Positions 7,628 through 18,267 of a stretch of DNA of 64,000 nt are shown here, piece by piece. A program made the position numbers and the translations under genes. The notes below the pieces were generated by a model. That model ran no database searches, was not told where the DNA came from, and saw only the letters and a program-made list of their open reading frames with translations. Numbering within the stretch: position 1 is the first letter of the stretch; each line of letters starts with the position of its first letter. The stretch is from an uncultured Neomegalonema sp. (GTDB lineage Bacteria; Pseudomonadota; Alphaproteobacteria; Rhodobacterales; Rhodobacteraceae): positions 1-64,000 of the forward strand of contig CALLLP010000001.1 of the NCBI GenBank assembly GCA_938008165.1, given 5' to 3'.

Positions 7628-10066
7628 TTATGCATTCAAACCGCGTGCTGAATCGTCGTGTGACACCATCGACGGATGAGCGAACTGTTGCTCAGATGCC
7701 GCTTGATCGGCATCGGTCCAGACGATTGGCTCAGGCTTGGAAGTCAAAGCGATATCCAGCACCTCATCCGCCGTCGAAACGGGGATGATCTGAAGGCCCT
7801 TTTTCACCGAATCAGGGACCTCGCGCAGATCTTTCTCGTTCTCCTTCGGGATCACCACTGTCGTGATGCCTCCTCGCAGAGCCGCGAGCAGCTTTTCCTT
7901 CAGGCCGCCAATGGGCAGCACATTGCCTCGTAGGGTGACCTCGCCCGTCATCGCCACATCCTTGCGGATCGCGATACCCGTCAGGATAGAAACGATCGAC
8001 GTGACCATTCCGATACCCGCCGAAGGGCCGTCCTTGGGCGTCGCGCCTTCCGGAACATGCACATGAATGTCCATGCGTTCGAAATCCGGTGGTTTCACTC
8101 CGATTGTCGGGGCGATGGAGCGAACATAGGACGAGGCGGCATCGATGGATTCCTTCATCACATCGCCCAATGTGCCGGTTGTCTTCATCCGGCCCCGGCC
8201 CGGCATCCGCACGGCTTCGATAGAGAGCAGGTCGCCCCCCACTTCCGTCCATGCAAGACCCGTCACAGCGCCGATGACGTCTTTTTCCTCGGCCAGACCG
8301 TAGCGGAATTTTGCGGCTCCGAGCATATCGTCGAGCTTGTCGGCGGTGACGTTAATCTGCTTGCGGTCGTCGCGCACGATTTTGGTCACGGCCTTGCGCG
8401 CGAGTTTGGCGACTTCACGTTCCAGATTACGGACGCCTGCCTCGCGCGTATAGACACGCACAAGCTGAGAGAGCGCTTCATCGGCGATCTTGAATTCCTT
8501 TTCGGACAAGCCATGCGCGTCGCGCTGCTTGTCGATCAGGTGCCGCTTCGCGATCTCGACCTTCTCCTCCTCGGTGTAGCCTTCCAGCCGGATAATCTCC
8601 ATCCGGTCGAGCAGGGGGCGGGGCAGGTTCATCGTGTTCGCCGTTGTCAGGAACATGACGTTGGACAGATCGTAATCGACTTCGAGATAATGATCCGCAA
8701 AGGTCGCGTTCTGCTCCGGATCGAGCACTTCCAGCATCGCCGATGCCGGATCGCCCCGGAAATCCTGACCCATCTTGTCGATTTCATCGAGCAGGATCAG
8801 CGGATTCGTGGTTTTGGCCTTCTTCATCGATTGGATGATCTTGCCGGGCATCGAGCCGATATAAGTACGTCGGTGGCCACGAATTTCCGCTTCGTCCCGA
8901 ACGCCTCCGAGCGAAATTCGGATAAATTCGCGACCCGTAGCCTTCGCGATGGATTTGCCCAGCGAGGTTTTGCCGACGCCTGGGGGGCCGACGAGGCACA
9001 AAATCGGACCTTTGAGTTTTGATTTGCGTTGCTGAACCGCGAGGTATTCGACGATGCGTTCTTTAACCTTATCAAGACCGTAGTGATCGTTGTCGAGAAT
9101 ACTCTCGGCGGCTTTGAGGTCTTTCTTAACGCGCGCTTTTTTCTTCCACGGGATCGAGGTAAGCCAATCGAGATAATTGCGCACGACCGTCGCTTCGGCG
9201 GACATGGGGCTCATGTTCCGCAGCTTTTTCATCTCGGCCTGAGCTTTTTCGTAGGCTTCTTTCGACAGTTTGGCGTCTTCGATGCGGGCTTCCAGCTCGC
9301 CCAGCTCGTCCTTGCCGTCCTCGCTTTCACCCAGCTCCCGCTGGATCGCCTTCATCTGTTCGTTGAGATAATATTCGCGCTGAGTCTTCTCCATCTGCCG
9401 CTTGACGCGCGATTTGATCTTTTTCTCGACATTCAGGACGCTGATTTCGCCCTGCATCAACGAGTAGATTTTTTCGAGACGGTCGGCGGCGGCCGTGATC
9501 TCAAGCAATTCCTGCTTTTCATCGATTTTCACCGCAAGGTGATGGGCGATGGTATCGGCAAGCTTGCTTGGCTCATCGATTTTACCAGCAGCAACAAGGG
9601 CTTCCTGTGGAATATTCTTGTTTAGCTTCAGGTATTTCTCGAATTCGACGGTGACCGTACGCGACAGGGCACGGACGGTTTTTTCATCACCGACCGTTTC
9701 GTCGATGACGCTGGCCTCGGCCTCAAAGAAGGCATCATTGGGCAAGTAGCGGCCGATCCGCGCCCGGCGCTTGCCTTCGACCAAGACCTTAACGGTCCCA
9801 TCGGGGAGTTTGAGCAATTGAAGAACCGTTGCGATCACGCCTACCGAGTAAATATCTTCGGGCGCAGGATCGTCTTTCGACGCATCCTTCTGGGTTATCA
9901 GAAGAATTTCGCGGTTATTCTTCATCACCTCTTCGAGGGCGCTGACCGATTTCTCTCGGCCAACGAAAAGAGGGGCAATCAGGTGGGGAAAAACGACAAT
10001 ATCCCGCAGTGGAAGCACGGGGTAGATCGCGGTATCATCGGGGCGGATTTCCTCGGTCATAGACAA
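7628..10066 (-). CDS. lon: ATP-dependent protease Lon
   Basis: The 812-residue product has the full bacterial Lon architecture. An N-terminal substrate-binding domain (from YPVLPLRDIVVFPH) leads to a coiled linker, then the AAA+ module with Walker A GPPGVGKTS near residue 360 and Walker B LILLDEID. The C-terminal protease domain has the catalytic Ser in PKDGPSAG near residue 680 and its Lys partner in the LPIGGLKEKLLAA region. Lon degrades misfolded and regulatory proteins in the cytosol. It follows clpX on the same strand with a 151-base gap that contains an imperfect hairpin. Heat-shock control is likely, but I see no unambiguous sigma-32 site. Confidence 0.98.
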   Translation of the reverse strand: MSMTEEIRPDDTAIYPVLPLRDIVVFPHLIAPLFVGREKSVSALEEVMKNNREILLITQKDASKDDPAPEDIYSVGVIATVLQLLKLPDGTVKVLVEGKRRARIGRYLPNDAFFEAEASVIDETVGDEKTVRALSRTVTVEFEKYLKLNKNIPQEALVAAGKIDEPSKLADTIAHHLAVKIDEKQELLEITAAADRLEKIYSLMQGEISVLNVEKKIKSRVKRQMEKTQREYYLNEQMKAIQRELGESEDGKDELGELEARIEDAKLSKEAYEKAQAEMKKLRNMSPMSAEATVVRNYLDWLTSIPWKKKARVKKDLKAAESILDNDHYGLDKVKERIVEYLAVQQRKSKLKGPILCLVGPPGVGKTSLGKSIAKATGREFIRISLGGVRDEAEIRGHRRTYIGSMPGKIIQSMKKAKTTNPLILLDEIDKMGQDFRGDPASAMLEVLDPEQNATFADHYLEVDYDLSNVMFLTTANTMNLPRPLLDRMEIIRLEGYTEEEKVEIAKRHLIDKQRDAHGLSEKEFKIADEALSQLVRVYTREAGVRNLEREVAKLARKAVTKIVRDDRKQINVTADKLDDMLGAAKFRYGLAEEKDVIGAVTGLAWTEVGGDLLSIEAVRMPGRGRMKTTGTLGDVMKESIDAASSYVRSIAPTIGVKPPDFERMDIHVHVPEGATPKDGPSAGIGMVTSIVSILTGIAIRKDVAMTGEVTLRGNVLPIGGLKEKLLAALRGGITTVVIPKENEKDLREVPDSVKKGLQIIPVSTADEVLDIALTSKPEPIVWTDADQAASEQQFAHPSMVSHDDSARGLNA

Positions 10067-10165
10067 TCCTTAAAGTCAAACGGTCCCGCCTTCTTTGAAG
10101 CACGGGAACCGTTACAATACAGTGTTGACCTAGCAGATGGTCCTCTGCATTCCGGCTTTCAAGGC

Positions 10166-10195
10166 CGGGTTGAGCGACGCGGTGTCGCAAACCCG
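10166..10195. other. Two-part hairpin between clpX and lon
   Basis: CGGGTT pairs with AACCCG, and inside it GCGAC pairs with GTCGC around a GCGGT loop. The plus strand continues with TTTTA and the minus strand with GGCC, so it is not a good terminator for clpX. A second small stem (CCGGC/GCCGG, about 10152-10168) abuts it. It could be part of the lon leader or a processing site. Confidence 0.4.
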
Positions 10196-10217
10196 TTTTA
10201 CCCCGAAATCTTTCGTG

Positions 10218-11483
10218 TCAGGAGGCTGCGCCGGTCACGCCCGGCTCTTCACCCTCTTCATAGATGAACAGGGGTTGAGCGTCGCCATTGATCACTTCCG
10301 CGTTCACGACGACCTCGTTGACCCCCTTCATGGAGGGCAGATCGAACATCGCGTCGAGCAGAACATTTTCGAGAATCGAGCGCAGACCCCGCGCGCCGGT
10401 CTTGCGGCTGATGGCCTTGCGGGCGACGGCTCCGAGTGCATCGTCGGTGAAGGTCAGCTTGGAGCCTTCCATCTCGAACAGGCGCTGATATTGCTTCACG
10501 AGCGCGTTTTTCGGCTCGGTCAGGATCTGGATCAGGGCATCCTCGTCGAGATCGCGCAGGGTCGCGATAACGGGCAGGCGACCGACGAATTCGGGGATGA
10601 GACCGAATTTCAGCAGATCCTCCGGCTCCAGCTCTGCCAGCAGGTCGCCGATGGTGCGTTCTTCATCGGTTCGAACATCCGCACCAAAGCCGATGGACGA
10701 GCCTTTGTTCCGCTGGGCGATCACTTTGTCGAGGCCCGCAAAGGCTCCACCGCAGATGAACAGGATATTCGTCGTGTCGACCTGAAGGAATTCCTGTTGC
10801 GGGTGCTTGCGCCCCCCCTGCGGTGGCACGGAGGCAACGGTGCCTTCCATGACTTTGAGCAGGGCCTGTTGCACCCCTTCGCCCGAGACATCGCGGGTGA
10901 TGGAGGGGTTGTCCGATTTGCGGCTGATTTTGTCGATTTCGTCGATATAGACGATGCCGCGCTGTGCGCGCTCGACGTTGTAATCGGCGGATTGCAGCAG
11001 TTTCAGAATGATGTTTTCGACATCCTCGCCCACATAGCCCGCTTCGGTCAGCGTGGTTGCATCGGCCATCGTGAACGGCACGTCGAGCATTCGCGCAAGG
11101 GTTTGGGCCAGCAGGGTCTTGCCGCAACCAGTCGGGCCGATCAGCAGAATATTGGATTTTGCCAACTCGACATCATTCGATTTCTGGGCGTGGTTGAGAC
11201 GTTTGTAGTGGTTGTGAACCGCAACGGAGAGCACACGCTTTGCCATGCGCTGACCGATGACGTAATCGTCTAGAACCTGGCAGATCTCCTGAGGCGATGG
11301 TACGCCGTCACCGGATTTCACGAGCGAGCTTTTGTTTTCCTCGCGGATGATATCCATGCATAGCTCGACGCATTCGTCACAAATGAACACCGTCGGCCCT
11401 GCGATCAGCTTGCGAACCTCATGCTGGCTTTTGCCACAGAAGGAACAGTAGAGGGTGTTCTTTGAATCGCCGATGTTGCTCAT
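10218..11483 (-). CDS. clpX: ATP-dependent Clp protease ATP-binding subunit ClpX
   Basis: The 421-residue AAA+ unfoldase begins with the zinc-binding domain (CSFCGK and CDECVELC) that docks adaptors such as SspB. Walker A is GPTGCGKT, Walker B IDEIDK, and a GAFAGL segment sits in the pore-2 and sensor region. The ATG at 11483 was chosen because GGGGAG lies eight bases upstream; a five-codon extension is possible but lacks a site. ClpX feeds unfolded substrates, including ssrA-tagged ones, to ClpP, which is encoded just upstream on the same strand. The adaptor gene sspB and the tag-encoding ssrA also lie in this window, near 59 kb. Confidence 0.98.
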   Translation of the reverse strand: MSNIGDSKNTLYCSFCGKSQHEVRKLIAGPTVFICDECVELCMDIIREENKSSLVKSGDGVPSPQEICQVLDDYVIGQRMAKRVLSVAVHNHYKRLNHAQKSNDVELAKSNILLIGPTGCGKTLLAQTLARMLDVPFTMADATTLTEAGYVGEDVENIILKLLQSADYNVERAQRGIVYIDEIDKISRKSDNPSITRDVSGEGVQQALLKVMEGTVASVPPQGGRKHPQQEFLQVDTTNILFICGGAFAGLDKVIAQRNKGSSIGFGADVRTDEERTIGDLLAELEPEDLLKFGLIPEFVGRLPVIATLRDLDEDALIQILTEPKNALVKQYQRLFEMEGSKLTFTDDALGAVARKAISRKTGARGLRSILENVLLDAMFDLPSMKGVNEVVVNAEVINGDAQPLFIYEEGEEPGVTGAAS

Positions 11484-11646
11484 TCGTCTTCTCCCCAAGC
11501 CGCCCTGCGGCTGGCCTCAATCTATCCGATGCTAGCGCCCATGCGACTTCGGGGCCAATTCTTTCGTCATCGGCACGAAAGGCAATAATAAAATCGTCAC
11601 ATCCGCGCGCGGCCCGGCATTCGGGCACCGCGCGCAGGTCATCATA

Positions 11647-12285
11647 TTACGTATCGGCGTCATCATCCGATACATCGGCGCGGCTCTCGACGATTTCGTC
11701 GATCAGGCCCCAATCCTTGGCTTTCTGAGCCGTCATAAAGGTGTCGCGTTCCAAGGCCTTTTCAACCTCATCGATCTTGCGCCCCGTGTGGTGCACATAG
11801 ATTTGATTGAGACGCGACCGCAATTCGAGGATTTCGCGGGCCTGAATCTCGATATCCGAGGCCTGACCCTGAAATCCACCCGACGGCTGATGCACCATGA
11901 TGCGGCTGTTCGGCAACGAAAAGCGCATGCCCGGCGCGCCCGCCGTCAGCAGCAGCGAACCCATCGATGCGGCTTGCCCGATGCACAGGGTCTGCACCTT
12001 TGGCTTGATGTATTGCATGGTATCGTAGATCGACAGGCCGGAGGTTACGACACCGCCGGGGCTGTTGATATACATGGCGATTTCTTTCTTCGGGTTCTCG
12101 GCTTCGAGAAACAGAAGCTGCGCCACCATCAGCGTTGCCATCCCGTCATGGACAGGACCGGAAACGAACATGATCCGTTCCTTCAGCAGACGAGAATAGA
12201 TGTCGTAGGATCGCTCGCCCCGGCTGGTTTGTTCAACCACCATCGGGACAAGGGTATTCATATAGGTATCGACGGGGTCTCTCAT
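11647..12285 (-). CDS. clpP: ATP-dependent Clp protease proteolytic subunit ClpP
   Basis: This 212-residue serine peptidase forms the tetradecameric barrel that partners ClpX (and ClpA if present). The nucleophile Ser lies in QAASMGS (about residue 110), the His in MVHQPSGG (about 131), and the acid in ERDTFMTA near 180. The start [20 protein letters not shown] is the standard ClpP N-terminus with its short propeptide. It is followed by clpX after 163 bases and preceded by tig, the conserved tig-clpP-clpX-lon order. Confidence 0.98.
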   Translation of the reverse strand: MRDPVDTYMNTLVPMVVEQTSRGERSYDIYSRLLKERIMFVSGPVHDGMATLMVAQLLFLEAENPKKEIAMYINSPGGVVTSGLSIYDTMQYIKPKVQTLCIGQAASMGSLLLTAGAPGMRFSLPNSRIMVHQPSGGFQGQASDIEIQAREILELRSRLNQIYVHHTGRKIDEVEKALERDTFMTAQKAKDWGLIDEIVESRADVSDDDADT

Positions 12286-12392
12286 GTCGTGCTCCAGCTA
12301 ACGGTCGCCGTGAATCTCATAACGGAAGCCGACCGATAAGTTCGAGATCGACACCATTGTAATCGGCCACAGGCCATGAAGAATTCGTGAAT

Positions 12393-12422
12393 AAATCCCC
12401 GATTAGCGTACATCGGGGATTT
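12393..12422 (-). terminator. Terminator downstream of tig
   Basis: AAATCCCCGAT and ATCGGGGATTT form an 11-bp stem with an 8-base loop, ending in ATTTATT on the minus strand. It starts about 11 bases past the tig stop codon and separates tig from the clpP promoter region. Confidence 0.75.
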
Positions 12423-12433
12423 AATATATCGAT

Positions 12434-13765
12434 TCAGACGCTATCGGACTCAAGATCCTCGAGGGCTTTTTCAAGCTCCTCCTTGGTCACTGTCTTTTCC
12501 GAGATTTTGGCCTGTGCGAGAATATGGTCGACGACCTTGTCCTCGAAGATCGGGGCCTGCATCTCGTTGATCGCCTGCTGGTTGCCCTGCACCCATTCGA
12601 TGAACTGGCGTTCCTGACCGGGATACTGGCGCGCCTGCTGGATCATAACGTCGCGCAGCTCCTCCTCGGTCACGGAGATTTCGTTCTCCGATCCGATATG
12701 CGCGAGCAGAAGGCCGAGCATGACGCGGCGCTTGGCAATCTTCTGATGTTCCTCGGTCGGCTCGACTTCCCCGTGGTCATGGCCTTCCATGTCGGGGTTG
12801 TCCTCGTGCAACAGCTGATGCGCGACCTGCTTTGCCTCGATTTCCAGCATCGTGGGGGGGAGATCGAAATCGACGCGGCCATCAAGATCATCGAGCAGTT
12901 TACGCTTCAAATGCGCACGGGATGCCTGCTCGAATTCGCTGCCGACGCGGGTGCGGATGTCATCCTTGAGAGCATCGAGCGAATCCATACCGAAGCGTTT
13001 GGCGAATTCGTCGTCCATGTCGACCGGCTGCGGGCCTTTGACTTCCTTGACGGTCACGTCGAAGGTCACGGCCTTTCCGGCGAGGTCGGCATTGCCGTAT
13101 TCCTCAGGCATGGTCAGCTCGACGGTTTTCTCGTCTCCCGCCTTCAGGCCGGTGAGTTGATCCTCGAAACCGGGCACGAACTGGCCCGATCCGATGACGA
13201 GCGGAAAGTCTTCTGCTGCGCCGCCCTCGAAGGGTTCACCGTCCATCTTGCCGAGAAAGTCGATGACCACCTGATCCTTTTCCTCGGCGGCTTTTTCGGC
13301 GGTCTCGTAATTGACCGCATCGGCGGCGAGGCGACCAAGCGCTTCATCGACCGCAAGATCCTCGACCTGAACGACCATTTTCTCCAGCTCGATCGCTCCG
13401 AAATCGACAGCGGGCACATCGGGCAGCAGTTCATACGCAACGGTCAGCGATATATCGTCGCCTTCATTGAAGTCTTCGTTGGTCATCTTGATGTCAGGGG
13501 TCATCGCGGGGCGATGATCCTTGTCTGCGATCAGGTCGCGGACGGCACCGTCGACGATTTCCTGAATGCTTTCACCGAGAACGCTCTGACCGAATCTCTG
13601 ACGCAGCAGGCTGAGGGGAACCTTGCCTTTACGAAAGCCTTTCAGCTCCACAGATTCCCGTGCTTCCTCTAGCTTGGAAGTCACCTTGCCCTCAAGGTCC
13701 GAGCCGGGAATGGTGATGTCATAGACGCGGATCAACCCGTCCGATTTGCTTTCCGTAACTTGCAT
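12434..13765 (-). CDS. tig: Trigger factor, ribosome-associated chaperone and peptidyl-prolyl isomerase
   Basis: The 443-residue protein has the ribosome-docking signature GFRKGKVP near residues 43-50. The central FKBP-type isomerase domain follows (about 150-240, with DFLGKMDGEPFEGG and KAGDEKTVELTMPEEY), then the helical C-terminal arms that cradle nascent chains. The acidic C-terminal tail (KALEDLESDSV) is typical. It is the first gene of the tig-clpP-clpX-lon block, linking folding of new chains with the main cytosolic proteases. Confidence 0.97.
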   Translation of the reverse strand: MQVTESKSDGLIRVYDITIPGSDLEGKVTSKLEEARESVELKGFRKGKVPLSLLRQRFGQSVLGESIQEIVDGAVRDLIADKDHRPAMTPDIKMTNEDFNEGDDISLTVAYELLPDVPAVDFGAIELEKMVVQVEDLAVDEALGRLAADAVNYETAEKAAEEKDQVVIDFLGKMDGEPFEGGAAEDFPLVIGSGQFVPGFEDQLTGLKAGDEKTVELTMPEEYGNADLAGKAVTFDVTVKEVKGPQPVDMDDEFAKRFGMDSLDALKDDIRTRVGSEFEQASRAHLKRKLLDDLDGRVDFDLPPTMLEIEAKQVAHQLLHEDNPDMEGHDHGEVEPTEEHQKIAKRRVMLGLLLAHIGSENEISVTEEELRDVMIQQARQYPGQERQFIEWVQGNQQAINEMQAPIFEDKVVDHILAQAKISEKTVTKEELEKALEDLESDSV

Positions 13766-13856
13766 CGTCTGGTCCTGATCTTTTCGTCGTTACAAATTAT
13801 GTGTGTTTCGCACAGAAGTAGTGGGCGGGGAGAACTCCCGGCAGGCTTGTGGAGCG

Positions 13857-13942
<86 letters not shown>

Positions 13943-14237
13943 AAAGGTCGCGCTCCGCCGCGCTCTATATCAACGCCGCAAGCGCGGTGCATCAATAAAA
14001 TCGCACTATGTCAAGCGTCGGCATCGATGGGGAGTGGTGCGGGTGCTCCTGTGGTGGGGCAATAGGATGGGTACGGGGAGAGGTTTTCTGGCATGCGGGG
14101 CGGCCGGGGCGAAATCTTCACGGTTGCGGACCCGAAAATGCCTCAAATCTGTGCGCTGTGCATAAAAAATGGGCAAAATAACCGAGATCAAGGCCGTGTT
14201 TACCATTTCAAACCTTGATTCCATTCATTTTTTCCGG

Positions 14238-14254
14238 TTGGCCCGTCCTTTGCT
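14238..14254 (+). promoter_or_regulatory. Sigma-54 (RpoN) promoter of glnB-glnA
   Basis: TTGGCCCGTCCTTTGCTA has GG at 14240-14241 and GC at 14252-14253 with exactly ten bases between them, and it keeps the TTGC-like -12 element. This matches the -24/-12 consensus TGGCAC-N5-TTGC. It lies 51 bases before the glnB start, as expected for an NtrC-activated nitrogen-assimilation operon. I could not point to a convincing NtrC dyad upstream. The rest of the 362-base gap between tRNA-Leu and glnB shows no gene. Confidence 0.75.
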
Positions 14255-14289
14255 AACACTCTCGTAACCGTGCATATGTCGCGGAATGA

Positions 14290-14643
<354 letters not shown>

Positions 14644-14686
14644 GGCCCTGACGCACCGCACAGAATTTCAACGAAAGGAAACGACT

Positions 14687-16096
14687 ATGAGCGACGCCAA
14701 GACCCTCCTAAAGCAGATTAAGGACGAAGGGGTCGAATATGTCGACATCCGCTTCACCGATCCGCGCGGCAAGATGCAGCATGTGACGGCCATCACCGAT
14801 ATCGTGGACGAAGATTGGTTCGCGGAAGGCTATATGTTCGATGGTTCCTCCATCGCCGGGTGGAAAAGCATCGAAGCCTCCGACATGAAGCTGATGCTGG
14901 ATGCTGAAAGTGCCTATATCGATCCGTTCTACGCGCAGAAAACCATGGCGATCTTTGCCGATGTGGTCGAGCCGGATACAGGCGAAGCCTATGAGCGCGA
15001 CCCCCGTGGCACGGCGAAGAAAGCCGAGGCATATCTGAAATCTTCGGGCATCGGCGATCAGTCGTTCTTTGGCCCGGAAGCGGAATTCTTCATCTTCGAC
15101 AATGTGCGCTACGATGTCTCGATGGAGCGTGTCGCCTATGAAGTCGATGCGGCCGACAGCCCGTGGAATTCGTGGACTGAGTACGAAATGGGCAATTCGG
15201 GCCATCGTCCGGGCGTCAAGGGCGGGTACTTTCCCGTCAATCCCATCGATGCGGGTCAGGACATGCGCTCCGAAATGCTCTCCACGATGAAGCAGATCGG
15301 CATGAAGGTCGATAAGCATCACCACGAGGTTGCCGCAAGTCAGCATGAGCTGGGCATGATCTTTGGATCTTTGACTGAGCAGGCCGATAACCTCCAGAAA
15401 TACAAATATGTCATCCACAATGTCGCCGCCGCCTACGGCAAATCGGCGACTTTCATGCCAAAGCCCATCGCGGGCGATAACGGCACCGGAATGCATGTCA
15501 ACATGTCGATCTGGAAGGATGGCAAGCCACTATTCGCGGGTAATGGCTATGCTGATTTGTCGGATGAGGCGCTGTATTTTATCGGCGGTATCCTCAAGCA
15601 CGCAAAAGCGCTCAACGCCTTCACCAACCCGTCGACGAACAGCTATAAGCGCCTGATTCCGGGGTTTGAAGCCCCCGTTTTGCGCGCCTATTCAGCACGA
15701 AACCGGTCGGGTTGTATCCGTATCCCATGGACCGAGTCGCCGAAAGCAAAACGTGTCGAAGCCCGTTTCCCCGATCCTTCGGCCAACCCGTATCTGTGCT
15801 TCTCGGCGCTGTTGATGGCCGGTCTCGACGGTATCGAAAACAAGATCCATCCCGGCGATCCCTCCGAGAAGGATCTCTACGATCTGCCGCCCGAAGAACT
15901 GGCCGAAATCCCAACGGTTTGCGGGTCGCTTCGCGAGGCACTCGATGCCCTCAAGGAAGATCATGCCTTCCTGCTGAAGGGCGACGTGTTCAGCGCCAGC
16001 CAGATCGAAGGTTATATCGATCTGAAATCGGAAGAGAATATCGAGTACGAACACACGCCGCACCCGGTCGAGTTCAAACTCTACTATTCCTGCTGA
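14687..16096 (+). CDS. glnA: Glutamine synthetase, type I
   Basis: The 469-residue enzyme makes glutamine from glutamate, ammonia and ATP. Conserved regions include [17 protein letters not shown] near residue 50, the metal-site region FFGPEAEFF, the glutamate-binding region [17 protein letters not shown] and NRSGCIRIP. The adenylylation Tyr lies in [10 protein letters not shown] near residue 398, so GlnE control is likely. The ATG at 14687 follows AAAGGAAA; a longer open frame from 14501 overlaps glnB and is not used. A clear terminator follows. Confidence 0.98.
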   Translation: MSDAKTLLKQIKDEGVEYVDIRFTDPRGKMQHVTAITDIVDEDWFAEGYMFDGSSIAGWKSIEASDMKLMLDAESAYIDPFYAQKTMAIFADVVEPDTGEAYERDPRGTAKKAEAYLKSSGIGDQSFFGPEAEFFIFDNVRYDVSMERVAYEVDAADSPWNSWTEYEMGNSGHRPGVKGGYFPVNPIDAGQDMRSEMLSTMKQIGMKVDKHHHEVAASQHELGMIFGSLTEQADNLQKYKYVIHNVAAAYGKSATFMPKPIAGDNGTGMHVNMSIWKDGKPLFAGNGYADLSDEALYFIGGILKHAKALNAFTNPSTNSYKRLIPGFEAPVLRAYSARNRSGCIRIPWTESPKAKRVEARFPDPSANPYLCFSALLMAGLDGIENKIHPGDPSEKDLYDLPPEELAEIPTVCGSLREALDALKEDHAFLLKGDVFSASQIEGYIDLKSEENIEYEHTPHPVEFKLYYSC

Positions 16097-16123
16097 TTGT
16101 TTCTGCTCTCACCCTCTCCACCC

Positions 16124-16155
16124 AGAGTCGTCCCCGAAAGGGGGCGGCTTTTTTG
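16124..16155 (+). terminator. Terminator of glnBA
   Basis: GTCGTCCCCGAAAGGGGGCGGC forms a GC-rich stem with a short loop and is followed by TTTTTTG. It lies about 30 bases after the glnA stop codon. Confidence 0.85.
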
Positions 16156-16255
16156 TGGCTAGGGGCAGGGCCGATCCGATTTGATCGAAGGCCATCCCGA
16201 TTTAGCGGTACGCGTACATTGTCCATGGGGCCGATATATCGCGGGCAGGGCGTGA

Positions 16256-17164
16256 CTATCGCTTGAGCGCCGCCTCAACCTCGCGCCATTCTCCCGCCGA
16301 TAATCCGCTTGTGTCCTGCGTCACGGCTTCACCGGCGATCATCCGGCGTACGGCATCCATGGCGGGGCCGGAGAGGGTGACGGCGCCGAGGCGGTAATCC
16401 TCGAATGCGCCATAGGCCATTGGCACCCATGCTTTCGTCAGCTCGCAGATTGCCTCCGCATAGACCCGGATTTCGTATTGGGCATGGGCATCCGCGCGCA
16501 GGCGCAAGAAGTGAAAAAGGTTGTGCAGATCGGTTTTCCAATACCATTGCGTATAGGTGTTGAGCGTCAGGTTCATGCGCGCCAGCTCCCGCGATAGACC
16601 CGCCTTGCCATCCTCCGACAGCATTTCCTCGTAATGGGAATAGGTGCGCTCGGCATCGCCGCGCAAGAGGTCGAGCACGCGCTGGGCTTCGTCGCCTTGC
16701 AGGACATCACCACGGCCTTGCCGGTTGGTATTCGATTGCGCGGCGAGGTTTTCGGCGGCGGGGATGTAATATTCCTTGTCGAGAATCGAATAGCGCGCCG
16801 AATATTCGTTCACATTCGCGGTGCGGTGCCTGATCCACTGGCGGGCAATGAAGATCGGCAGCTTTACATGCAGCTTGATTTCGCACATCTCGAACGGTGT
16901 CGAATGCCAATGGCGCATGAGATAGCGGATCAATCCTTCATCCGAGCGCGCGGCTTTTGTGCCCCGGCCATAAGAGACGCGCGCGGATTGCACGATGGCT
17001 TCATCGTCGCCCATATAATCGATGGCCCGCACGAATCCGTGGTCGAGCACCGGGATGACTTCGTAGAGGCGCGCTTCGAGGCCCGGCGCGATGGAGCGGC
17101 GCGTTTCGGCACGGGCATCACGCTGGATGGCGATTTCGGCGGCTTGTTCGGGGGTCAGGGTCAT
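16256..17164 (-). CDS. thyX: Flavin-dependent thymidylate synthase ThyX
   Basis: ThyX converts dUMP to dTMP using methylene-tetrahydrofolate, NADPH and FAD, and is unrelated to ThyA. The signature RHRxxxxNExSxR is present as [15 protein letters not shown] around residue 127. At 302 residues it is slightly longer than many homologues because of an N-terminal extension of about 25 residues ([20 protein letters not shown]). It is divergent from the glyoxalase operon with a 70-base gap. Its end follows glnA tail to tail. Confidence 0.97.
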   Translation of the reverse strand: MTLTPEQAAEIAIQRDARAETRRSIAPGLEARLYEVIPVLDHGFVRAIDYMGDDEAIVQSARVSYGRGTKAARSDEGLIRYLMRHWHSTPFEMCEIKLHVKLPIFIARQWIRHRTANVNEYSARYSILDKEYYIPAAENLAAQSNTNRQGRGDVLQGDEAQRVLDLLRGDAERTYSHYEEMLSEDGKAGLSRELARMNLTLNTYTQWYWKTDLHNLFHFLRLRADAHAQYEIRVYAEAICELTKAWVPMAYGAFEDYRLGAVTLSGPAMDAVRRMIAGEAVTQDTSGLSAGEWREVEAALKR

Positions 17165-17234
17165 GCGGCTTTACTCTCGCAGGGCAGCAGCTAGGTTCGG
17201 TCGAGTGTCTAACGCAACGGCGGGGAGAGTCCAG

Positions 17235-17666
17235 ATGGCCATCGAATTCCTTCATACCATGGTACGGGTGAGCGACATTGAGGAGTCGAAAAAATTCTAT
17301 TGTACGCTGCTGGGGCTGGAGGAAACCCGGCGCAAGGATCTCGATGGCGCGAAGGCAACCCTTGTCTTCCTGTCGGAGCCGGGCGGTGGGCCGGGTAACG
17401 AGATCGAATTGACGTATAACTGGGACAGCGACGAGACCTATACGGGCGGGCGCAATTTTGGTCATCTCGCGTATCGGGTCGATAATATCTACGAGACCTG
17501 TCAGCGGCTGATGGAGGGCGGGGTGACGATCAATCGCCCGCCGCGTGACGGGCGCATGGCCTTTGTCCGCTCGCCGGATGGCATTTCGATCGAATTGCTC
17601 CAGCGGGGCGATTCGCTTCCCCGGCAGGAACCTTGGGCGAGCATGGACAATACGGGTGAATGGTGA
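17235..17666 (+). CDS. Lactoylglutathione lyase-like VOC protein (glyoxalase I)
   Basis: This 143-residue VOC-fold protein has two beta-alpha-beta-beta-beta repeats. Metal ligands expected for glyoxalase I are visible: His in LHTMVRV, Glu in NEIELTYNW, His in GHLAYRV and Glu in ISIELLQ. The [12 protein letters not shown] stretch is typical of GloA rather than of ring-cleavage dioxygenases. It would convert the methylglyoxal-glutathione hemithioacetal to lactoylglutathione. It is first in a three-gene operon, with pncA four bases downstream. Confidence 0.88.
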   Translation: MAIEFLHTMVRVSDIEESKKFYCTLLGLEETRRKDLDGAKATLVFLSEPGGGPGNEIELTYNWDSDETYTGGRNFGHLAYRVDNIYETCQRLMEGGVTINRPPRDGRMAFVRSPDGISIELLQRGDSLPRQEPWASMDNTGEW

Positions 17667-17670
17667 GGAT

Positions 17671-18267
17671 ATGAGCGCTGCATTACTGATTATCGATGTG
17701 CAGAACGATTTCTGCGAGGGCGGGGCGCTGGCGGTGTCTGGGGGCAATGCGATCGTGCCGCTGATCAACCGGATGCAAGATGACTTTCCGCTCGTGCTGG
17801 CGACGCAGGATTGGCATCCGCCGCACCATTCATCTTTTGCCGCCAATCATCCGGGGGCCGAACCGTTCTCGACGACGGAAATGCCTTATGGAACCCAGGT
17901 CCTGTGGCCGACCCATTGCGTACAGGGATCGGCAGGGGCGGCCATGCATCCGGATCTTGCCATGGACCGGGTGTCGTTGATCGTGCGCAAAGGCTATGAC
18001 CCCGCCATCGATAGCTATTCGGCGTTTTTCGAGAACGATCATGAGACGACGACGGGACTGGCCGGATACCTGCGCGAGAAAGGGGTGACTGCGCTGACTC
18101 TCGTGGGGTTGGCGACGGATTTCTGCGTGGCCTATTCGGCGCTCGATGCTCGTCGTCTGGGCTTTGAGGCAACGGTGGTGAGCGAGGCGTGCCGGGCGAT
18201 CGATCTGGATGGTTCGCTGGCGGCGATGACGGAACGGATGCACGAAAACGGCGTGGTGATCGCGTGA
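17671..18267 (+). CDS. pncA: Nicotinamidase
   Basis: The 198-residue isochorismatase-fold hydrolase has the PncA triad: Asp in LLIIDVQNDF, Lys in IVRKGYDP and Cys in GLATDFCVAYSA. The metal-binding TQDWHPPHHSSFA segment is also present. It deamidates nicotinamide to nicotinate for NAD salvage. It starts four bases after the glyoxalase gene behind GTGAGG, and its stop overlaps the ATG of the next gene (TGATG), so the three genes are translationally linked. Confidence 0.95.
   Translation: MSAALLIIDVQNDFCEGGALAVSGGNAIVPLINRMQDDFPLVLATQDWHPPHHSSFAANHPGAEPFSTTEMPYGTQVLWPTHCVQGSAGAAMHPDLAMDRVSLIVRKGYDPAIDSYSAFFENDHETTTGLAGYLREKGVTALTLVGLATDFCVAYSALDARRLGFEATVVSEACRAIDLDGSLAAMTERMHENGVVIA

Noticed and set aside
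10137-11273. A 378-residue open frame opposite clpX
   Set aside because: It mirrors the clpX coding sequence and has no ribosome site or homologous motif.
14006-14224. A 72-residue ORF on the minus strand in the tRNA-Leu to glnB gap
   Set aside because: There is no ribosome site or family match and its codon pattern is irregular; the region is better read as the glnB upstream region.
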